A stretch of 64,000 bases of DNA from Actinomyces sp. AC-20-1 (GCF_023369555.1 NZ_JACJVC010000002.1:124001-188000); one strand, 5' to 3'. Positions 55,835 to 64,000 are shown, counted from the stretch's first letter. Translations and numbers: made by a program. Notes: a model not told the origin generated them from the sequence alone.

Positions 55835-55929
55835 GCGCCGGTCCCGGCCGCCGCCGGCACGGCTGCGCCGGCGGCGGGGCCGGCGCACGAGCTCCTCACA
55901 GGGGCGTGGCGCGAGCGAGCACCGTCCCA

Positions 55930-55935
55930 TACGAT
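55930..55935 (+). promoter_or_regulatory. -10 box of the response regulator gene (leaderless type)
   Basis: TACGAT with 6 nt to the ATG at 55942. Confidence 0.55.
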
Positions 55936-55941
55936 CCGGAC

Positions 55942-56610
55942 ATGACCACAGTGCTGCTCGTCGAGGACGATCCCGCCATCTCGGAGCCCCTGGCCCGCGC
56001 CTTCGGCCGCGAGGGCTACACCGTGCGCGCCTACGGCACCGGTGCCAGAGCCCTGGAGGAGGTCGCGGACGCCGACATCATCGTGCTCGACCTCGGCCTG
56101 CCGGACATCGACGGGCTCGACGTCGCCCGCCAGGTCCGCGCCCAGGGCCTGACGACCCCGATCCTCATGCTCACCGCTCGCTCGGAGGAGACGGACCTCG
56201 TCGTCGGCCTCGACGCGGGCGCGGACGACTACGTCACCAAGCCCTTCCGCCTGGCCGAGCTGCTGGCCCGCGTGCGCGCCCAGGTGCGCCGCGCCTCGGG
56301 CGAGGTCACCGAGGACGAGCTCGTCGCCGGCGAGATCCGGGTCGACGTCGCCGCCCACCGCGCCTTCGTGGGCTCGCGCGAGCTGCAGCTGTCCACCCGC
56401 GAGTTCGAGCTCCTGCGCGTGCTCGTGCGCGGCGCCGGCAGCGTCGTCGGCTCCGAGGACATCCGCAAGGAGGTCTGGGGCGAGGACCCGACCGGCTCCG
56501 AGCAGGCCCTGGCCATGCACGTCACCTGGCTGCGCCGCAAGCTGGACGACGACGAGGCCGCCCCCGCGCTCCTCCTCGCCGAGGGCGCGGGCTACCGCCT
56601 GACGGTCTGA
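55942..56610 (+). CDS. OmpR/PhoB-family response regulator
   Basis: DNA-binding output of a two-component system. The 222-residue protein has a receiver domain with acidic pair Glu8-Asp9-Asp10, phosphoacceptor Asp50 (IIVLDLGLPD) and Lys in YVTKPFRL, then a winged-helix domain (REFELLRVLVRGAG ... MHVTWLRRKLDDDE ... GAGYRLTV). The start is fixed by TACGAT 6 nt before the ATG. The cognate histidine kinase gene follows after 99 nt containing a hairpin. Signal and targets unknown. Confidence 0.94.
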   Translation: MTTVLLVEDDPAISEPLARAFGREGYTVRAYGTGARALEEVADADIIVLDLGLPDIDGLDVARQVRAQGLTTPILMLTARSEETDLVVGLDAGADDYVTKPFRLAELLARVRAQVRRASGEVTEDELVAGEIRVDVAAHRAFVGSRELQLSTREFELLRVLVRGAGSVVGSEDIRKEVWGEDPTGSEQALAMHVTWLRRKLDDDEAAPALLLAEGAGYRLTV

Positions 56611-56615
56611 GCCCC

Positions 56616-56642
56616 GGCGGGGCCCCGCAACCGGGCCCCGCC
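56616..56642 (+). terminator. hairpin between response regulator and kinase genes
   Basis: GGCGGGGCCC / GGGCCCCGCC, perfect 10-bp stem, 7-nt loop, 5 nt after the regulator stop. Likely a partial terminator that lowers kinase expression relative to the regulator. Confidence 0.6.
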
Positions 56643-56709
56643 TGAGCCGCACGGCCCGCTCGCACCGGGCCCACACGTACCGGGCCGGGCCCGGGGGGAG
56701 GAGGACGAC

Positions 56710-57789
56710 GTGCGACGCCGGGTCATGCTCATGACGATGGGTGCGGTCATGGTCGCCGTCGTCCTGCTGGGCCTCCCGCTGGGCTCCGCCTGGGTCCTGC
56801 TGGCCCTGCGCCTCACGCGCGACTCCGAGGACCGGGTGCAGATCATCGTCACCGTGGTGCTGGCGGTCCTCGGCCTGGCGCTGCTGGCCGTCGTCACCGC
56901 CTACGTCGTCGCCGCCAGGGGCTCGCGCCGCATCCAGGCGCCGCTCATCTACCTGGCGGCGGAGGCGGAGCAGCTCGGCTCCGGCCAGGTGCGCCCGCGC
57001 CTGCGCACCTCGGGCATCGAGGAGATCGACCTCGTCCAGGCCGAGCTCGTGCGCTCGGCCGAGCGGATGGCCGGGCGCCTGGCCGCCGAGAGGCAGTTCG
57101 CCTCCGACGCCTCCCACCAGCTGCGCACCCCCCTGACCTCCCTGGAGCTGCGCCTGGAGGAGATCGAGATGATCGCCGAGCAGGAGGAGGTGCGCGAGGA
57201 GGCCCGCGCCTGCATCGAGCAGGTGGACCGGCTCACCGGCGTCGTCGAGGACCTGCTCAAGGTCTCCCGCCGCAAGGGCGGGGGCTCGACGGAGGCCCTG
57301 CGCCTCGTGGACGTCCTGGAGCAGCAGCGCGAGGAGTGGGAGCCGGCCTTCAGGGCGGCGGGACGAAGCCTCGTCATGAGCGACGAGGTGGGCGTGCCCG
57401 TCCTGGCGACACCCGGCTCACTCACCCAGGTGCTCGCCACCTGCCTGGAGAACTCCCTGCGCTACGGGGCGGGAACGACGACGGTGAGCGTGCGCAGCGC
57501 CAACGGCGGGCACAGCGTCTTCATCGACATCGCGGACGAGGGCCCGGGCGTGGACGACGAGCTGGCGCCGACGATCTTCGAGCGCGCGGTCTCCGGCCAC
57601 GGCTCCACGGGCGTGGGCCTGGCACTCGCCCGCAACCTCGTCGAGGCCGACGGCGGGCGCATCGAGCTGTCGCAGCGGCGCCCCCCGGTCTTCTCCGTCC
57701 TGCTCAGCTCGGTGCCCAAGACGCTGGACCCGGACAAGGTCCTGCCGCAGGGGGCGCTCGTGAGCGTGGGGCGCCGTCGTCGCTTCTGA
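56710..57789 (+). CDS. sensor histidine kinase
   Basis: Partner of the preceding response regulator. The 359-residue membrane protein has two helices (about 8-33 and 43-68) with only about ten residues between them outside the cell, so it probably senses the membrane or a partner protein rather than a soluble ligand. A HAMP-like linker leads to the dimerisation helix with the phospho-His in SDASHQLRTPLTSLE (His136), and an ATPase domain with N-box CLENSLRYG, DEGPGVDD and GSTGVGLALARNLVEADGG. GTG at 56710 with GGAGGAGG upstream. Confidence 0.93.
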   Translation: MRRRVMLMTMGAVMVAVVLLGLPLGSAWVLLALRLTRDSEDRVQIIVTVVLAVLGLALLAVVTAYVVAARGSRRIQAPLIYLAAEAEQLGSGQVRPRLRTSGIEEIDLVQAELVRSAERMAGRLAAERQFASDASHQLRTPLTSLELRLEEIEMIAEQEEVREEARACIEQVDRLTGVVEDLLKVSRRKGGGSTEALRLVDVLEQQREEWEPAFRAAGRSLVMSDEVGVPVLATPGSLTQVLATCLENSLRYGAGTTTVSVRSANGGHSVFIDIADEGPGVDDELAPTIFERAVSGHGSTGVGLALARNLVEADGGRIELSQRRPPVFSVLLSSVPKTLDPDKVLPQGALVSVGRRRRF

Positions 57790-57796
57790 GGGCGGC

Positions 57797-58498
57797 TCAG
57801 GCGCCGGTGCCCGCAGCGCGGCGCAGGCGCGCCGACAGCCAGGAGACGAGCATCGGCAGCACCGAGACGAGCACGATGGCGAGGATGACGACGTCGATGT
57901 TCTCGCGGATCCAGTCGTGCCCGCCCAGGAAGTAGCCGAGCCACACGAGGGCGAAGGCCCACACCGTCGCCCCCAGGACGTTGAAGCCGACGAAGTGGCT
58001 GTAGCGCATCTGCCCGACCCCCGCCATCACGGGCGTGAAGGTGCGCACGATCGGCACGAAGCGCGCGAGCGTGACGGCCTTGCCACCGTGGCGGTCGAAG
58101 AAGGCGCGGGTGCGCGTCACGTGCTCCTGCTTGAACAGCCGGGAGTCCGGCCTGTTGAAGACCGCGGGCCCCGCCTTGCGGCCGATGACGAAGCCCGTCT
58201 GGTCCCCGACGGCGGCGGCGAGCCACATGAGTGAGGACACCACCCAGATGCTCACCGGCACCTGGCCCGTGTGGACGAACAGGCCCAGGGTGAACAGCAG
58301 GGAGTCGCCCGGCAGGAAGAAGCCGACGAGCAGCCCGGTCTCCGCGAAGATCACGAGCATGACGCCCAGGACCGCCCACGGCCCCACCCACTGGACGAAG
58401 GTCGTGATCATCGAGGCGGGGTCGAGCCAGTCGGGGCCCAGCATGGGCAGCGCCGTGGCGGCGACGTGGGACAGGGCAGCGGCGGGCAGTGCGGGCAC
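57797..58498 (-). CDS. DedA family membrane protein
   Basis: Member of the DedA/VTT superfamily, which are lipid scramblases or transporters (undecaprenyl phosphate recycling in some). The 233-residue protein has about five hydrophobic segments, FAETGLLVGFFLPGDSLLF (about 51-69), GDQTGFVIGRKAG and the re-entrant-loop signature RFVPIVRTFTPVMAG. GTG start at 58498, 6 nt after TAGCCT. Convergent with the kinase gene (7-bp gap). The wider neighbourhood (GtrA, mannosyltransferase) is also envelope-related. Confidence 0.92.
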   Translation of the reverse strand: MPALPAAALSHVAATALPMLGPDWLDPASMITTFVQWVGPWAVLGVMLVIFAETGLLVGFFLPGDSLLFTLGLFVHTGQVPVSIWVVSSLMWLAAAVGDQTGFVIGRKAGPAVFNRPDSRLFKQEHVTRTRAFFDRHGGKAVTLARFVPIVRTFTPVMAGVGQMRYSHFVGFNVLGATVWAFALVWLGYFLGGHDWIRENIDVVILAIVLVSVLPMLVSWLSARLRRAAGTGA

Positions 58499-58504
58499 GG
58501 CCCC

Positions 58505-58510
58505 AGGCTA
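58505..58510 (-). promoter_or_regulatory. -10 box of dedA-like gene (leaderless type)
   Basis: TAGCCT on the minus strand, 6 nt before the GTG start. Confidence 0.5.
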
Positions 58511-58596
58511 GGCAGTGGCGGTGGCCGGCAGCAGGGCCGGAGGGCACGTGGACGGTGTGGGCTCGCGCACGCGGACACGGCCCGGGTGGGCGGTGC

Positions 58597-59181
58597 TCAG
58601 GGGCGCGGTGCCGGCGTCGGCCCCTCCTGGCCCTGACGTGAGGACGGCCGGGTCGCGGGGGCGCCACCGACGACGGCGACCGTCACCGAGCCGGGGGACT
58701 CCGGCTGCTCGGCCGTGCCCGTGAAGACGATGTAGTGGTAGAAGACGAAGCGGAAGGCGGTGCCCAGGGCGAAGCCGACGACGTAGGCGGCGACGTTGTC
58801 CGCCAGCGGGGACGTCATCTCCAGCACCTCATGGGTGAAGAAGAGGCAGAACTGCGTGATGAGCACGCCCCCGACGTTCGCGAAGGCGAAGAGCAGCGCC
58901 TCCCGGGCGGCGTTGTCCTGAGTACGGCCCCGGTAGGTCCACAGGCGGTTGGTGACCCAGGAGAAGACGGTCGCGATCGTCGCGCTCAGCACGTTCGCCG
59001 TGTTCGGGTGACCGGACAGGAAGCCGAGGGGCCCGTGCTGGAAGAGGTTGAACAGCCCCGCGTCGATGCCGAAGGCGAGGGCGCCCACGAGGCCGAACTG
59101 GACGAACTCGCGCACCCAGGCCACCAGGCGCCCGCGCAGGCTCGTGGAGGAGGGGGACATCGAGGCGGGCGGGTGCGGCAC
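58597..59181 (-). CDS. GtrA-like membrane protein
   Basis: GtrA-family protein, thought to move polyprenyl-linked sugars across the membrane for cell-wall or polysaccharide glycosylation. The 194-residue product has four hydrophobic helices with FVQFGLVGALAFGIDAGLFNL, TIATVFSWVTNRLWTY and AYVVGFALGTAFRFVFYHYIVF, and a 35-residue polar C-terminal tail. The GTG at 59181 is preferred because TAGGAT ends 7 nt before it; the ATG at 59160 is an alternative. The next gene upstream on the same strand is a mannosyltransferase, a plausible user of such a lipid-linked sugar. Confidence 0.85.
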   Translation of the reverse strand: MPHPPASMSPSSTSLRGRLVAWVREFVQFGLVGALAFGIDAGLFNLFQHGPLGFLSGHPNTANVLSATIATVFSWVTNRLWTYRGRTQDNAAREALLFAFANVGGVLITQFCLFFTHEVLEMTSPLADNVAAYVVGFALGTAFRFVFYHYIVFTGTAEQPESPGSVTVAVVGGAPATRPSSRQGQEGPTPAPRP

Positions 59182-59188
59182 GGAGGCG

Positions 59189-59194
59189 ATCCTA
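59189..59194 (-). promoter_or_regulatory. -10 box of gtrA-like gene (leaderless type)
   Basis: TAGGAT on the minus strand, 7 nt before the GTG at 59181. Confidence 0.45.
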
Positions 59195-59237
59195 GAGGGT
59201 GAGCGCCGGCCCGGCTGCGACAGGGCGTCACGACCCG

Positions 59238-60491
59238 TCAGGGCACCCACTGCACCGACACGCTCGCCAGGTCCCACACCCAGCTGATCCACAGCACCTG
59301 CCCCAGGACGCAGCACACGAGGGCCAGCGCCAGGCCGCGCCGCCCGTGGTGGCGACCCAGCGCGTCCGCCAGCGCCCAGCCCACCGGCAGCAGGGGCAGC
59401 AGGAGCCGCAGCAGGGAGGTCGTCGGGTCGAAGAAGACGAGCAGGTAGAGGACGTAGCCCGCGCACCAGGTCCACGCGGCCGCCCCGGTCGAGCGCAGGG
59501 CCCGCGAGCCCAGGACCGCCCCCACCAGCACGAGGACGCCGGCCAGGAGCACCGGCCCCAGGTGCTCACCCGCCCACCAGCCCGAGCGCAGCACCCAGGG
59601 CGTGAAGGGCAGCAGGTGCGAGCCCCGCCACGCGGTCTCCGTCGCCGTGTAGGCGTCCGCCCGTCCCGTCACGGCCCAGGCCAGCGCCGGCCACAGCAGC
59701 GCCGAGGCGAGGGCCACCGCCGTCAGGACGAGCAGGCGCGCGCGCTGAGCCGCCGACAGGCCGGCCCCCAGGGCGGCGGCGAGCGGTCCGCGCACCACCG
59801 CGGGCGGAGCGCCGCGCGAGCGCAGCAGGTCCGCCAGCCACCACAGCCCCAGGCCGGCCGCCAGCGGCAGTCCCACCGGCCGGGACAGGGCCGCCAGCGG
59901 CACAAGCGGCACGGCGGCCAGGAAGCGGCGCCGGTCCGCCAGCAGCAGCACCGAGGCCACGAGGGCCAGGGCCAGCGGCTCGGCGTAGGCGCCCTGCAGG
60001 ACGAGGGCGCAGGGCCCGGACCACACGAGGGCCACCGCCCACAGGGAGGTGGAGGCGCCCGTGCGGGGGGACAGCCAGCGGTCGGCGAGCACCGCCGCGA
60101 GGGCCGAGGAGGTGAGGGACACCAGGGCCGCACGCGTGTAGAAGGAAGCACCGGTCCACGACAGCAGCCCGGCGAGCGTCGCCAGCAGCGGCATGAAGGC
60201 CCAGGTGCTCTGCGTCACCCGGCCGGAGGCGTCCAGGGGCAGCTCGGCCGGGTATCCCTCGGACTCGATGCGGGCGTACCAGCCCGCGTCCCAGAAGGAC
60301 GTGTGCTCGCCCCAGGAGGGCCGGGGCCCCGCCCACGGGGTGGCGGGCGTGTCCTGGGCGCCCAGGCGCGCCAGCAGGAGCGTGAGGGCGGTGCAGGCCG
60401 CCCACACGAGGAGCACCTGCAGGGGGCGGGGCAGCCGCACGAGGGGCCGGTGCGGCGCCGTGCGCGGCGGCGGGGGCATGTGGTCGGGCAC
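59238..60491 (-). CDS. PIG-V-like mannosyltransferase, multi-pass membrane protein
   Basis: Predicted GT-C glycosyltransferase using a polyprenyl-phosphate sugar. The 417-residue protein has about ten hydrophobic helices; after the first comes the extracytoplasmic loop WGEHTSFWDAGWYARIESEGYP, with the acidic residue and WYxxI pattern of the PIG-V/mannosyltransferase family, then QSTWAFMPLLA, and FDPTTSLLRLLLPLLPVGWAL near the end. GTG start at 60491. Divergent from purK with only 35 bp between the two start codons. Acceptor unknown. Confidence 0.82.
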   Translation of the reverse strand: MPDHMPPPPRTAPHRPLVRLPRPLQVLLVWAACTALTLLLARLGAQDTPATPWAGPRPSWGEHTSFWDAGWYARIESEGYPAELPLDASGRVTQSTWAFMPLLATLAGLLSWTGASFYTRAALVSLTSSALAAVLADRWLSPRTGASTSLWAVALVWSGPCALVLQGAYAEPLALALVASVLLLADRRRFLAAVPLVPLAALSRPVGLPLAAGLGLWWLADLLRSRGAPPAVVRGPLAAALGAGLSAAQRARLLVLTAVALASALLWPALAWAVTGRADAYTATETAWRGSHLLPFTPWVLRSGWWAGEHLGPVLLAGVLVLVGAVLGSRALRSTGAAAWTWCAGYVLYLLVFFDPTTSLLRLLLPLLPVGWALADALGRHHGRRGLALALVCCVLGQVLWISWVWDLASVSVQWVP

Positions 60492-60497
60492 CGCCCC

Positions 60498-60503
60498 AGC
60501 CTA
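60498..60503 (-). promoter_or_regulatory. -10 box of the mannosyltransferase gene (leaderless type)
   Basis: TAGGCT on the minus strand, 6 nt before the GTG at 60491 and 10 bp from the opposing purK -10 box. Confidence 0.55.
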
Positions 60504-60513
60504 TGCGGCCGGG

Positions 60514-60519
60514 TAGCCT
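60514..60519 (+). promoter_or_regulatory. -10 box of purK (leaderless type)
   Basis: TAGCCT with 7 nt to the GTG at 60527. Confidence 0.55.
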
Positions 60520-60526
60520 GGCCCGC

Positions 60527-61888
60527 GTGAGCGCTCCCACGGCTGCCGCCGCCCGTCGTCCCGCCCCCGTCGTCGCCGTCATCGGCGGCGGCCAGCTGGC
60601 CCGCATGATGCAGGAGGAGGCCAGCGCCCTCGGCATCCACCTGCGCGCGCTCGTCGAGGCGGCCGACGGCTCCACCGCCCAGGTCGTCGTCGACGCCCCC
60701 GTCGGCGGGGCCGGGGACGCCGGGGCCGTGCGCGCCCTCGTGGCAGGAACCGGCACCCGGGCCGACCCGTCCAGCGCCCCGCGGCTGCAGGCGGCCGTGC
60801 CCGCCGACGTCCTCACCTTCGAGCACGAGCACCAGGACTCCGACCTGCTGGCGGCCCTCGTCGCCGAGGGCGTCTCCGTCCAGCCGGGCCCCGACGCGCT
60901 CCTGCTCGCCCGCGACAAGATCGCCATGCGCCGTGCCATGACCGAGGTCGGCGCCCCCCAGCCCGCCTGGGCCGAGGTCACCGGCACCGCCGAGCAGATC
61001 CGCGACGGCATCGAGTCCTTCGCCTCGCGCCACGGCTGGCCCGTCGTCCTCAAGACCCCCCGCGGCGGCTACGACGGACACGGCGTCCTCCTCGTGCGCA
61101 GCACCGATGAGCTGCACGACGGCGAGGCCGCCACCTGGGTCACCGCCACCGCCGCGGCGGCCACGGGCGGTGGCGCCCCTGGGCCCGTCGGCACCGGCGG
61201 TGGCAGCCTCGGCGGTGGCGCGGTCACCAGCCTGCTCATCGAGCAGGCCGTGCCCTTCACCCGCGAGCTCGCCGTGCTCCTGGCCCGCAGCCCCAGCGGC
61301 GAGACCGCCGTGTGGCCCGTCGTCGAGTCCGTCCAGGCCGACGGGATCTGCGCCGAGGTCATCGCCCCCGCCCCCGGGCTCGACGACGCCGCCACCGAGC
61401 TCGCCCGGGCCACCGCCCTCGCCATCGCCGAGCACTCTGGCGTCACGGGCGTCCTCGCCGTCGAGCTCTTCGCCGTCGAGGCCCACGGTGAGCCCACCCG
61501 CCTGCTCGTCAACGAGCTCGCCATGCGCCCCCACAACTCGGGCCACTGGACCCAGGACGGCGCCGCCACCAGCCAGTTCGCCCAGCACCTGCGGGCCGTG
61601 CTCGACCTGCCCCTGGGCTCCACCGAGCCGACGGCGGCCGCCACCGTCATGGTCAACCTCCTCGGTGGGGAGCAGGAGCCCGACGACGGCGCCTGCGCGC
61701 GGGCGCTCGCGGCCGACCCCGGCGCCAGGATCCACCTCTACGGCAAGCAGTGGCGGCCCGGGCGCAAGCTCGGGCACGTCAACGTCACCGTCCCCGGCGA
61801 CCCGGCCTCACCGGCCCCGCCCGAGCCCGTCGCCGAGGCCCGCCGCCGCGCCCGCGCCGTCGTCGCCGTCCTGCGCGGCGAGGCCTGA
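60527..61888 (+). CDS. purK: N5-carboxyaminoimidazole ribonucleotide synthase
   Basis: ATP-dependent carboxylation of AIR in purine synthesis. The 453-residue ATP-grasp protein has [15 protein letters not shown] near the N-terminus, [24 protein letters not shown] and the metal/ATP motif [14 protein letters not shown]. It is longer than usual (about 360-400): a Gly-rich insert near residues 207-230 and a 35-residue insert near 55-85 account for this. GTG 60527 is set by the -10 box; an ATG at 60503 overlaps the divergent promoter. purE follows 32 nt later. Confidence 0.93.
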   Translation: MSAPTAAAARRPAPVVAVIGGGQLARMMQEEASALGIHLRALVEAADGSTAQVVVDAPVGGAGDAGAVRALVAGTGTRADPSSAPRLQAAVPADVLTFEHEHQDSDLLAALVAEGVSVQPGPDALLLARDKIAMRRAMTEVGAPQPAWAEVTGTAEQIRDGIESFASRHGWPVVLKTPRGGYDGHGVLLVRSTDELHDGEAATWVTATAAAATGGGAPGPVGTGGGSLGGGAVTSLLIEQAVPFTRELAVLLARSPSGETAVWPVVESVQADGICAEVIAPAPGLDDAATELARATALAIAEHSGVTGVLAVELFAVEAHGEPTRLLVNELAMRPHNSGHWTQDGAATSQFAQHLRAVLDLPLGSTEPTAAATVMVNLLGGEQEPDDGACARALAADPGARIHLYGKQWRPGRKLGHVNVTVPGDPASPAPPEPVAEARRRARAVVAVLRGEA

Positions 61889-61920
61889 CCACCACCCCTG
61901 AGCACCCTGGAAGGACCCTC

Positions 61921-62448
61921 ATGAGCACTCCCGCCGCCAGCCCCGTCGTCGGCATCGTCATGGGCTCCGACTCCGACTGGCCCACCATGCAGGCTGCCGC
62001 CGGCGCCCTCGACGAGCTCGGCATCGCCTACGAGGCCGACGTCGTCTCCGCCCACCGCATGCCCACCGAGATGATCGACTACGGGCGCAGCGCCAGCGCG
62101 CGCGGCCTGCGCGTCATCATCGCGGGGGCCGGCGGCGCCGCCCACCTGCCCGGGATGCTCGCCGCCGTCACCGAGCTGCCCGTCATCGGCGTGCCCGTGC
62201 CGCTGCGCCACCTCGACGGCATGGACTCCCTGCTCTCCATCGTCCAGATGCCCGCCGGCGTGCCCGTCGCCACGGTCTCCATCGGCGGGGCCCGCAACGC
62301 CGGCCTGCTGGCCGCGCGCGTCCTCGGCGCCGGGGAGGGGGAGGAGGCGCAGCGCCTGCGCGCGGCCATGCGCGACTTCCAGGCCGAGCTCGGCCGCGTC
62401 GCCCACGCCAAGGGGGCGGCCCTGCGCGAGCGCTGCGCTCAGGGCTGA
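61921..62448 (+). CDS. purE: N5-carboxyaminoimidazole ribonucleotide mutase
   Basis: Moves the carboxylate from N5 to C4 of the ring, acting on the PurK product. The 175-residue class I PurE has [11 protein letters not shown] (about 14-24), SAHRMPTEM with the catalytic His, [14 protein letters not shown] and [21 protein letters not shown] precedes the ATG. Same operon as purK. Confidence 0.96.
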   Translation: MSTPAASPVVGIVMGSDSDWPTMQAAAGALDELGIAYEADVVSAHRMPTEMIDYGRSASARGLRVIIAGAGGAAHLPGMLAAVTELPVIGVPVPLRHLDGMDSLLSIVQMPAGVPVATVSIGGARNAGLLAARVLGAGEGEEAQRLRAAMRDFQAELGRVAHAKGAALRERCAQG

Positions 62449-62458
62449 GGGCGGGGGC

Positions 62459-62569
62459 TGTCACTCAGCCCTGGTCAGAACCCCCGCCGGGCCCTCAGGG
62501 CTACACGGAAACCGCGGAATTCCGCGGAACCGATCGTCGGCGGCGATCTCTGACCAGGGATCCGTGACA
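62459..62569 (-). repeat. 111-bp element with 18-bp terminal inverted repeats (copy B)
   Basis: Left end TGTCACTCAGCCCTGGTC, right end is the complement of TGTCACGGATCCCTGGTC (15 of 18 match). In reverse orientation it matches copy A (53632-53742) over all 111 positions without gaps. Its centre holds a perfect 16-bp palindrome CCGCGGAATTCCGCGG. It fills most of the purE/galE gap. Confidence 0.8.
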
Positions 62570-62589
62570 CCCGCCCCCGGCCGCCCGTC

Positions 62590-62595
62590 TAGGCT
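62590..62595 (+). promoter_or_regulatory. -10 box of galE (leaderless type)
   Basis: TAGGCT with 6 nt to the ATG at 62602, 20 nt after the end of the 111-bp element. Confidence 0.55.
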
Positions 62596-62601
62596 AGGGC
62601 C

Positions 62602-63600
62602 ATGAGCATCCTCGTTGCCGGTGGCGCCGGCTACATCGGCGCCCACGTCGTCCGTCTCCTGCTCGAGCGCGGCGAGGAGGTGATCGTCGTCGACGACCTG
62701 TCCTACGGCAGCCCCGAGCGCGTCGAGGGCGCCACCGTCGTCGAGCTCGACGTCGCCTCCGGTGAGGCCCCGACCGTCCTCACCGACCTCATGGAGCGCC
62801 GCGGCGTCACCGCCGTCATCCACTTCGCCGCACGCAAGCAGGTCGGCGAGTCCGTCGCCCGGCCCGCCTGGTACTACCAGCAGAACGTCGGCGGCCTGGC
62901 CCACATGCTGCTCGCCATGGAGCAGGCCCGCGTGGACCGGATGATCTTCTCCTCCTCCGCCGCCGTCTACGGCATGCCGCCCGTGGAGACGGTCCGCGAG
63001 GACATCGACTGCCACCCCATCAACCCCTACGGGGAGACCAAGCTCATCGGCGAGTGGATGATGGCCGACGCCGAGCGCGCCTGGGGGCTGCGGTGGGCGG
63101 GCCTGCGCTACTTCAACGTCGCCGGCGCCGGCTGGGACGACCTGGGGGACATGGCGACCCTCAACCTCATCCCCATGGTCCTCGACCGCCTCGTGCGGGG
63201 CGAGACCCCGAAGATCTTCGGCACCGACTACCCGACGCCGGACGGCACCTGCATCCGCGACTACATCCACGTGCGCGACCTCGCCACCGCCCACATCGCC
63301 GCCCTGGACTACCTGGCCTCCGGCCGGCCCATGGAGGAGCACGTCTTCAACGTCGGCACCGGCCAGGGCGCGAGCGTGCGCGAGGTGGTCGACAAGTGCG
63401 TCGCCGTCACCGGCCTGGACCTCGTCCCCGAGGAGCTCGACCGCCGTGCGGGCGACCCCCCGCAGCTCATCGGCGACGCCTCGCGCATCACCCGGGTCCT
63501 GGGCTGGCACGCCGAGCACGACCTCGACGACATCGTCACCTCCAGCTTCAGCGCCTGGCAGGCGGACCCGAACCGCCCGCACTTCGGCCCGCGCGACTGA
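62602..63600 (+). CDS. galE: UDP-glucose 4-epimerase
   Basis: Interconverts UDP-glucose and UDP-galactose for galactose use and surface polysaccharides. The 332-residue SDR protein has the NAD loop GGAGYIGAHV (about 7-16), HFAARKQVGES, FSSSAAVYG, catalytic YGETK (Tyr/Lys), and YPTPDGTCIRDYIHVRDLATAH. Usual length. The start is fixed by TAGGCT 6 nt upstream. It lies at the opposite end of the window from the galactokinase-like gene, so the two are not one operon. Confidence 0.94.
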   Translation: MSILVAGGAGYIGAHVVRLLLERGEEVIVVDDLSYGSPERVEGATVVELDVASGEAPTVLTDLMERRGVTAVIHFAARKQVGESVARPAWYYQQNVGGLAHMLLAMEQARVDRMIFSSSAAVYGMPPVETVREDIDCHPINPYGETKLIGEWMMADAERAWGLRWAGLRYFNVAGAGWDDLGDMATLNLIPMVLDRLVRGETPKIFGTDYPTPDGTCIRDYIHVRDLATAHIAALDYLASGRPMEEHVFNVGTGQGASVREVVDKCVAVTGLDLVPEELDRRAGDPPQLIGDASRITRVLGWHAEHDLDDIVTSSFSAWQADPNRPHFGPRD

Positions 63601-63605
63601 CGCAT

Positions 63606-63653
63606 CACGACGGCGGCCGGCCACCCATGACGGGGTGGCCGGCCGCCGTCGTG
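63606..63653. terminator. bidirectional terminator between galE and the LCP gene
   Basis: Perfect 21-bp stem (63606-63626 with 63633-63653), GC-rich core GGCGGCCGGCC, 6-nt loop ATGACG. Longest perfect hairpin in the window. Confidence 0.85.
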
Positions 63654-63670
63654 CCGGGGCGCCGGTCCTC

Positions 63671-64000
63671 TCAGCCGGAGAGCCGGTTGAAGTCCTCCGG
63701 GGTGAGCGTCCCGTCCCGCAGGGACTCGAAGAAGCCCGGGGCCGTCGTGCCCTCGAGGAGCACGGCCGAGCCGATCCCCCCGGGCTCGTAGTCGAGGGAC
63801 TCGATCGGGGGTGCGCCCGTCAGGCCGCTGCCCGAGGCGCTGCGGAAGGCCAGGAGCATCCTCGCCAGGTCGAGCGTGCGCATGTCCTCGTCCACCGTGA
63901 GCGTGGAGGCGCCGGCCTCGACGAGAGCGTCCTGGCGCGTGAGGGACAGGAGTGTCCGGGTGCTCATCGCCTCGGAGACGACGGCGGAGACGACGGCGCG
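63671..64000 (-). CDS. LytR-CpsA-Psr (LCP) family protein, C-terminal end (runs off right edge)
   Basis: LCP enzymes move wall polymers from lipid carriers to peptidoglycan outside the membrane. Only the last 109 residues are visible, and the frame is open to base 64000. The segment has VEAGASTLTVDEDMRTLDLA and, near the end, SLDYEPGGIGSAVLLEGTTAPGFFESLRDG, matching the C-terminus of actinobacterial LCP proteins. The catalytic Arg and Asp residues lie outside the window, so activity cannot be judged. Confidence 0.75.
   Translation of the reverse strand, partial: RAVVSAVVSEAMSTRTLLSLTRQDALVEAGASTLTVDEDMRTLDLARMLLAFRSASGSGLTGAPPIESLDYEPGGIGSAVLLEGTTAPGFFESLRDGTLTPEDFNRLSG

Noticed and set aside
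60503-60526. ATG at 60503 as the purK start
   Set aside because: It lies within the divergent promoter and adds eight unconserved residues; GTG 60527 has the same -10 spacing as other leaderless genes here.

Overview
The window is very GC-rich, gene-dense actinobacterial DNA. Gene content fits a facultative member of the Actinomycetaceae (Actinomyces-like): a 14-gene nuo operon embedded among menaquinone genes, a SigK/RskA/DipZ module, arginine-deiminase enzymes, tRNA-Thr/tRNA-Met/rpmG in the order typical of actinobacteria, and many GTG starts with 4-bp stop/start overlaps. The genus is an inference from gene content, not from a search. There are no rRNA genes, CRISPR arrays, integrases or transposase genes.

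Layout. 1-6 kb: start of menB, a small membrane protein, arginine deiminase, and a divergent pair (Met-rich lipoprotein / dipZ) followed by sigK-rskA. 6-12 kb: two small unknown genes, then a ROK regulator, phosphohexomutase, nucleotidyltransferase and GHMP sugar kinase all on the minus strand, then ornithine carbamoyltransferase. 13-17 kb: a MerR-controlled ABC exporter. 16.7-23.4 kb: menC-menD, an HtrA protease, menF-menG. 23.7-40.2 kb: nuoA-N, preceded by a possible 33-codon leader peptide. 40.2-46 kb: polyprenyl diphosphate synthase, FprA-type ferredoxin reductase, alanine dehydrogenase, HtpX, an APH-family kinase. 46-49 kb: yajQ, three tRNAs, rpmG, a MaoC-like protein, a MarR regulator. 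49-54.7 kb: a 1243-residue carboxylase with a fused Nudix domain, maf, birA. 54.7-57.8 kb: class III cyclase and a two-component system. 57.8-60.5 kb: DedA, GtrA and a PIG-V-like mannosyltransferase. 60.5-64 kb: purK, purE, galE and the end of an LCP-family protein.

How the genes work together. Menaquinone synthesis (menB, C, D, F, G plus the prenyl side chain) surrounds the NADH:menaquinone oxidoreductase that uses the product. ArcA and ArcB could give ATP from arginine, but lie 9.5 kb apart. The dipZ/lipoprotein pair carries two matching SigK-like promoters and sits beside sigK-rskA, which suggests a small extracytoplasmic redox regulon. The single-chain carboxylase lies beside the biotin ligase that would activate it. 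The sugar kinase / nucleotidyltransferase / mutase set and galE point to NDP-sugar supply.

Non-coding signals. Seventeen genes have a TANNNT-like box ending 6 or 7 nt before the start codon, so leaderless transcription is probably common. Two 111-bp elements with 18-bp terminal inverted repeats lie upstream of birA and galE. An array of five AGGACAAC repeats on a 19-bp period fills the arcB/ABC-permease gap. A 20-bp perfect palindrome lies inside the ABC permease gene.
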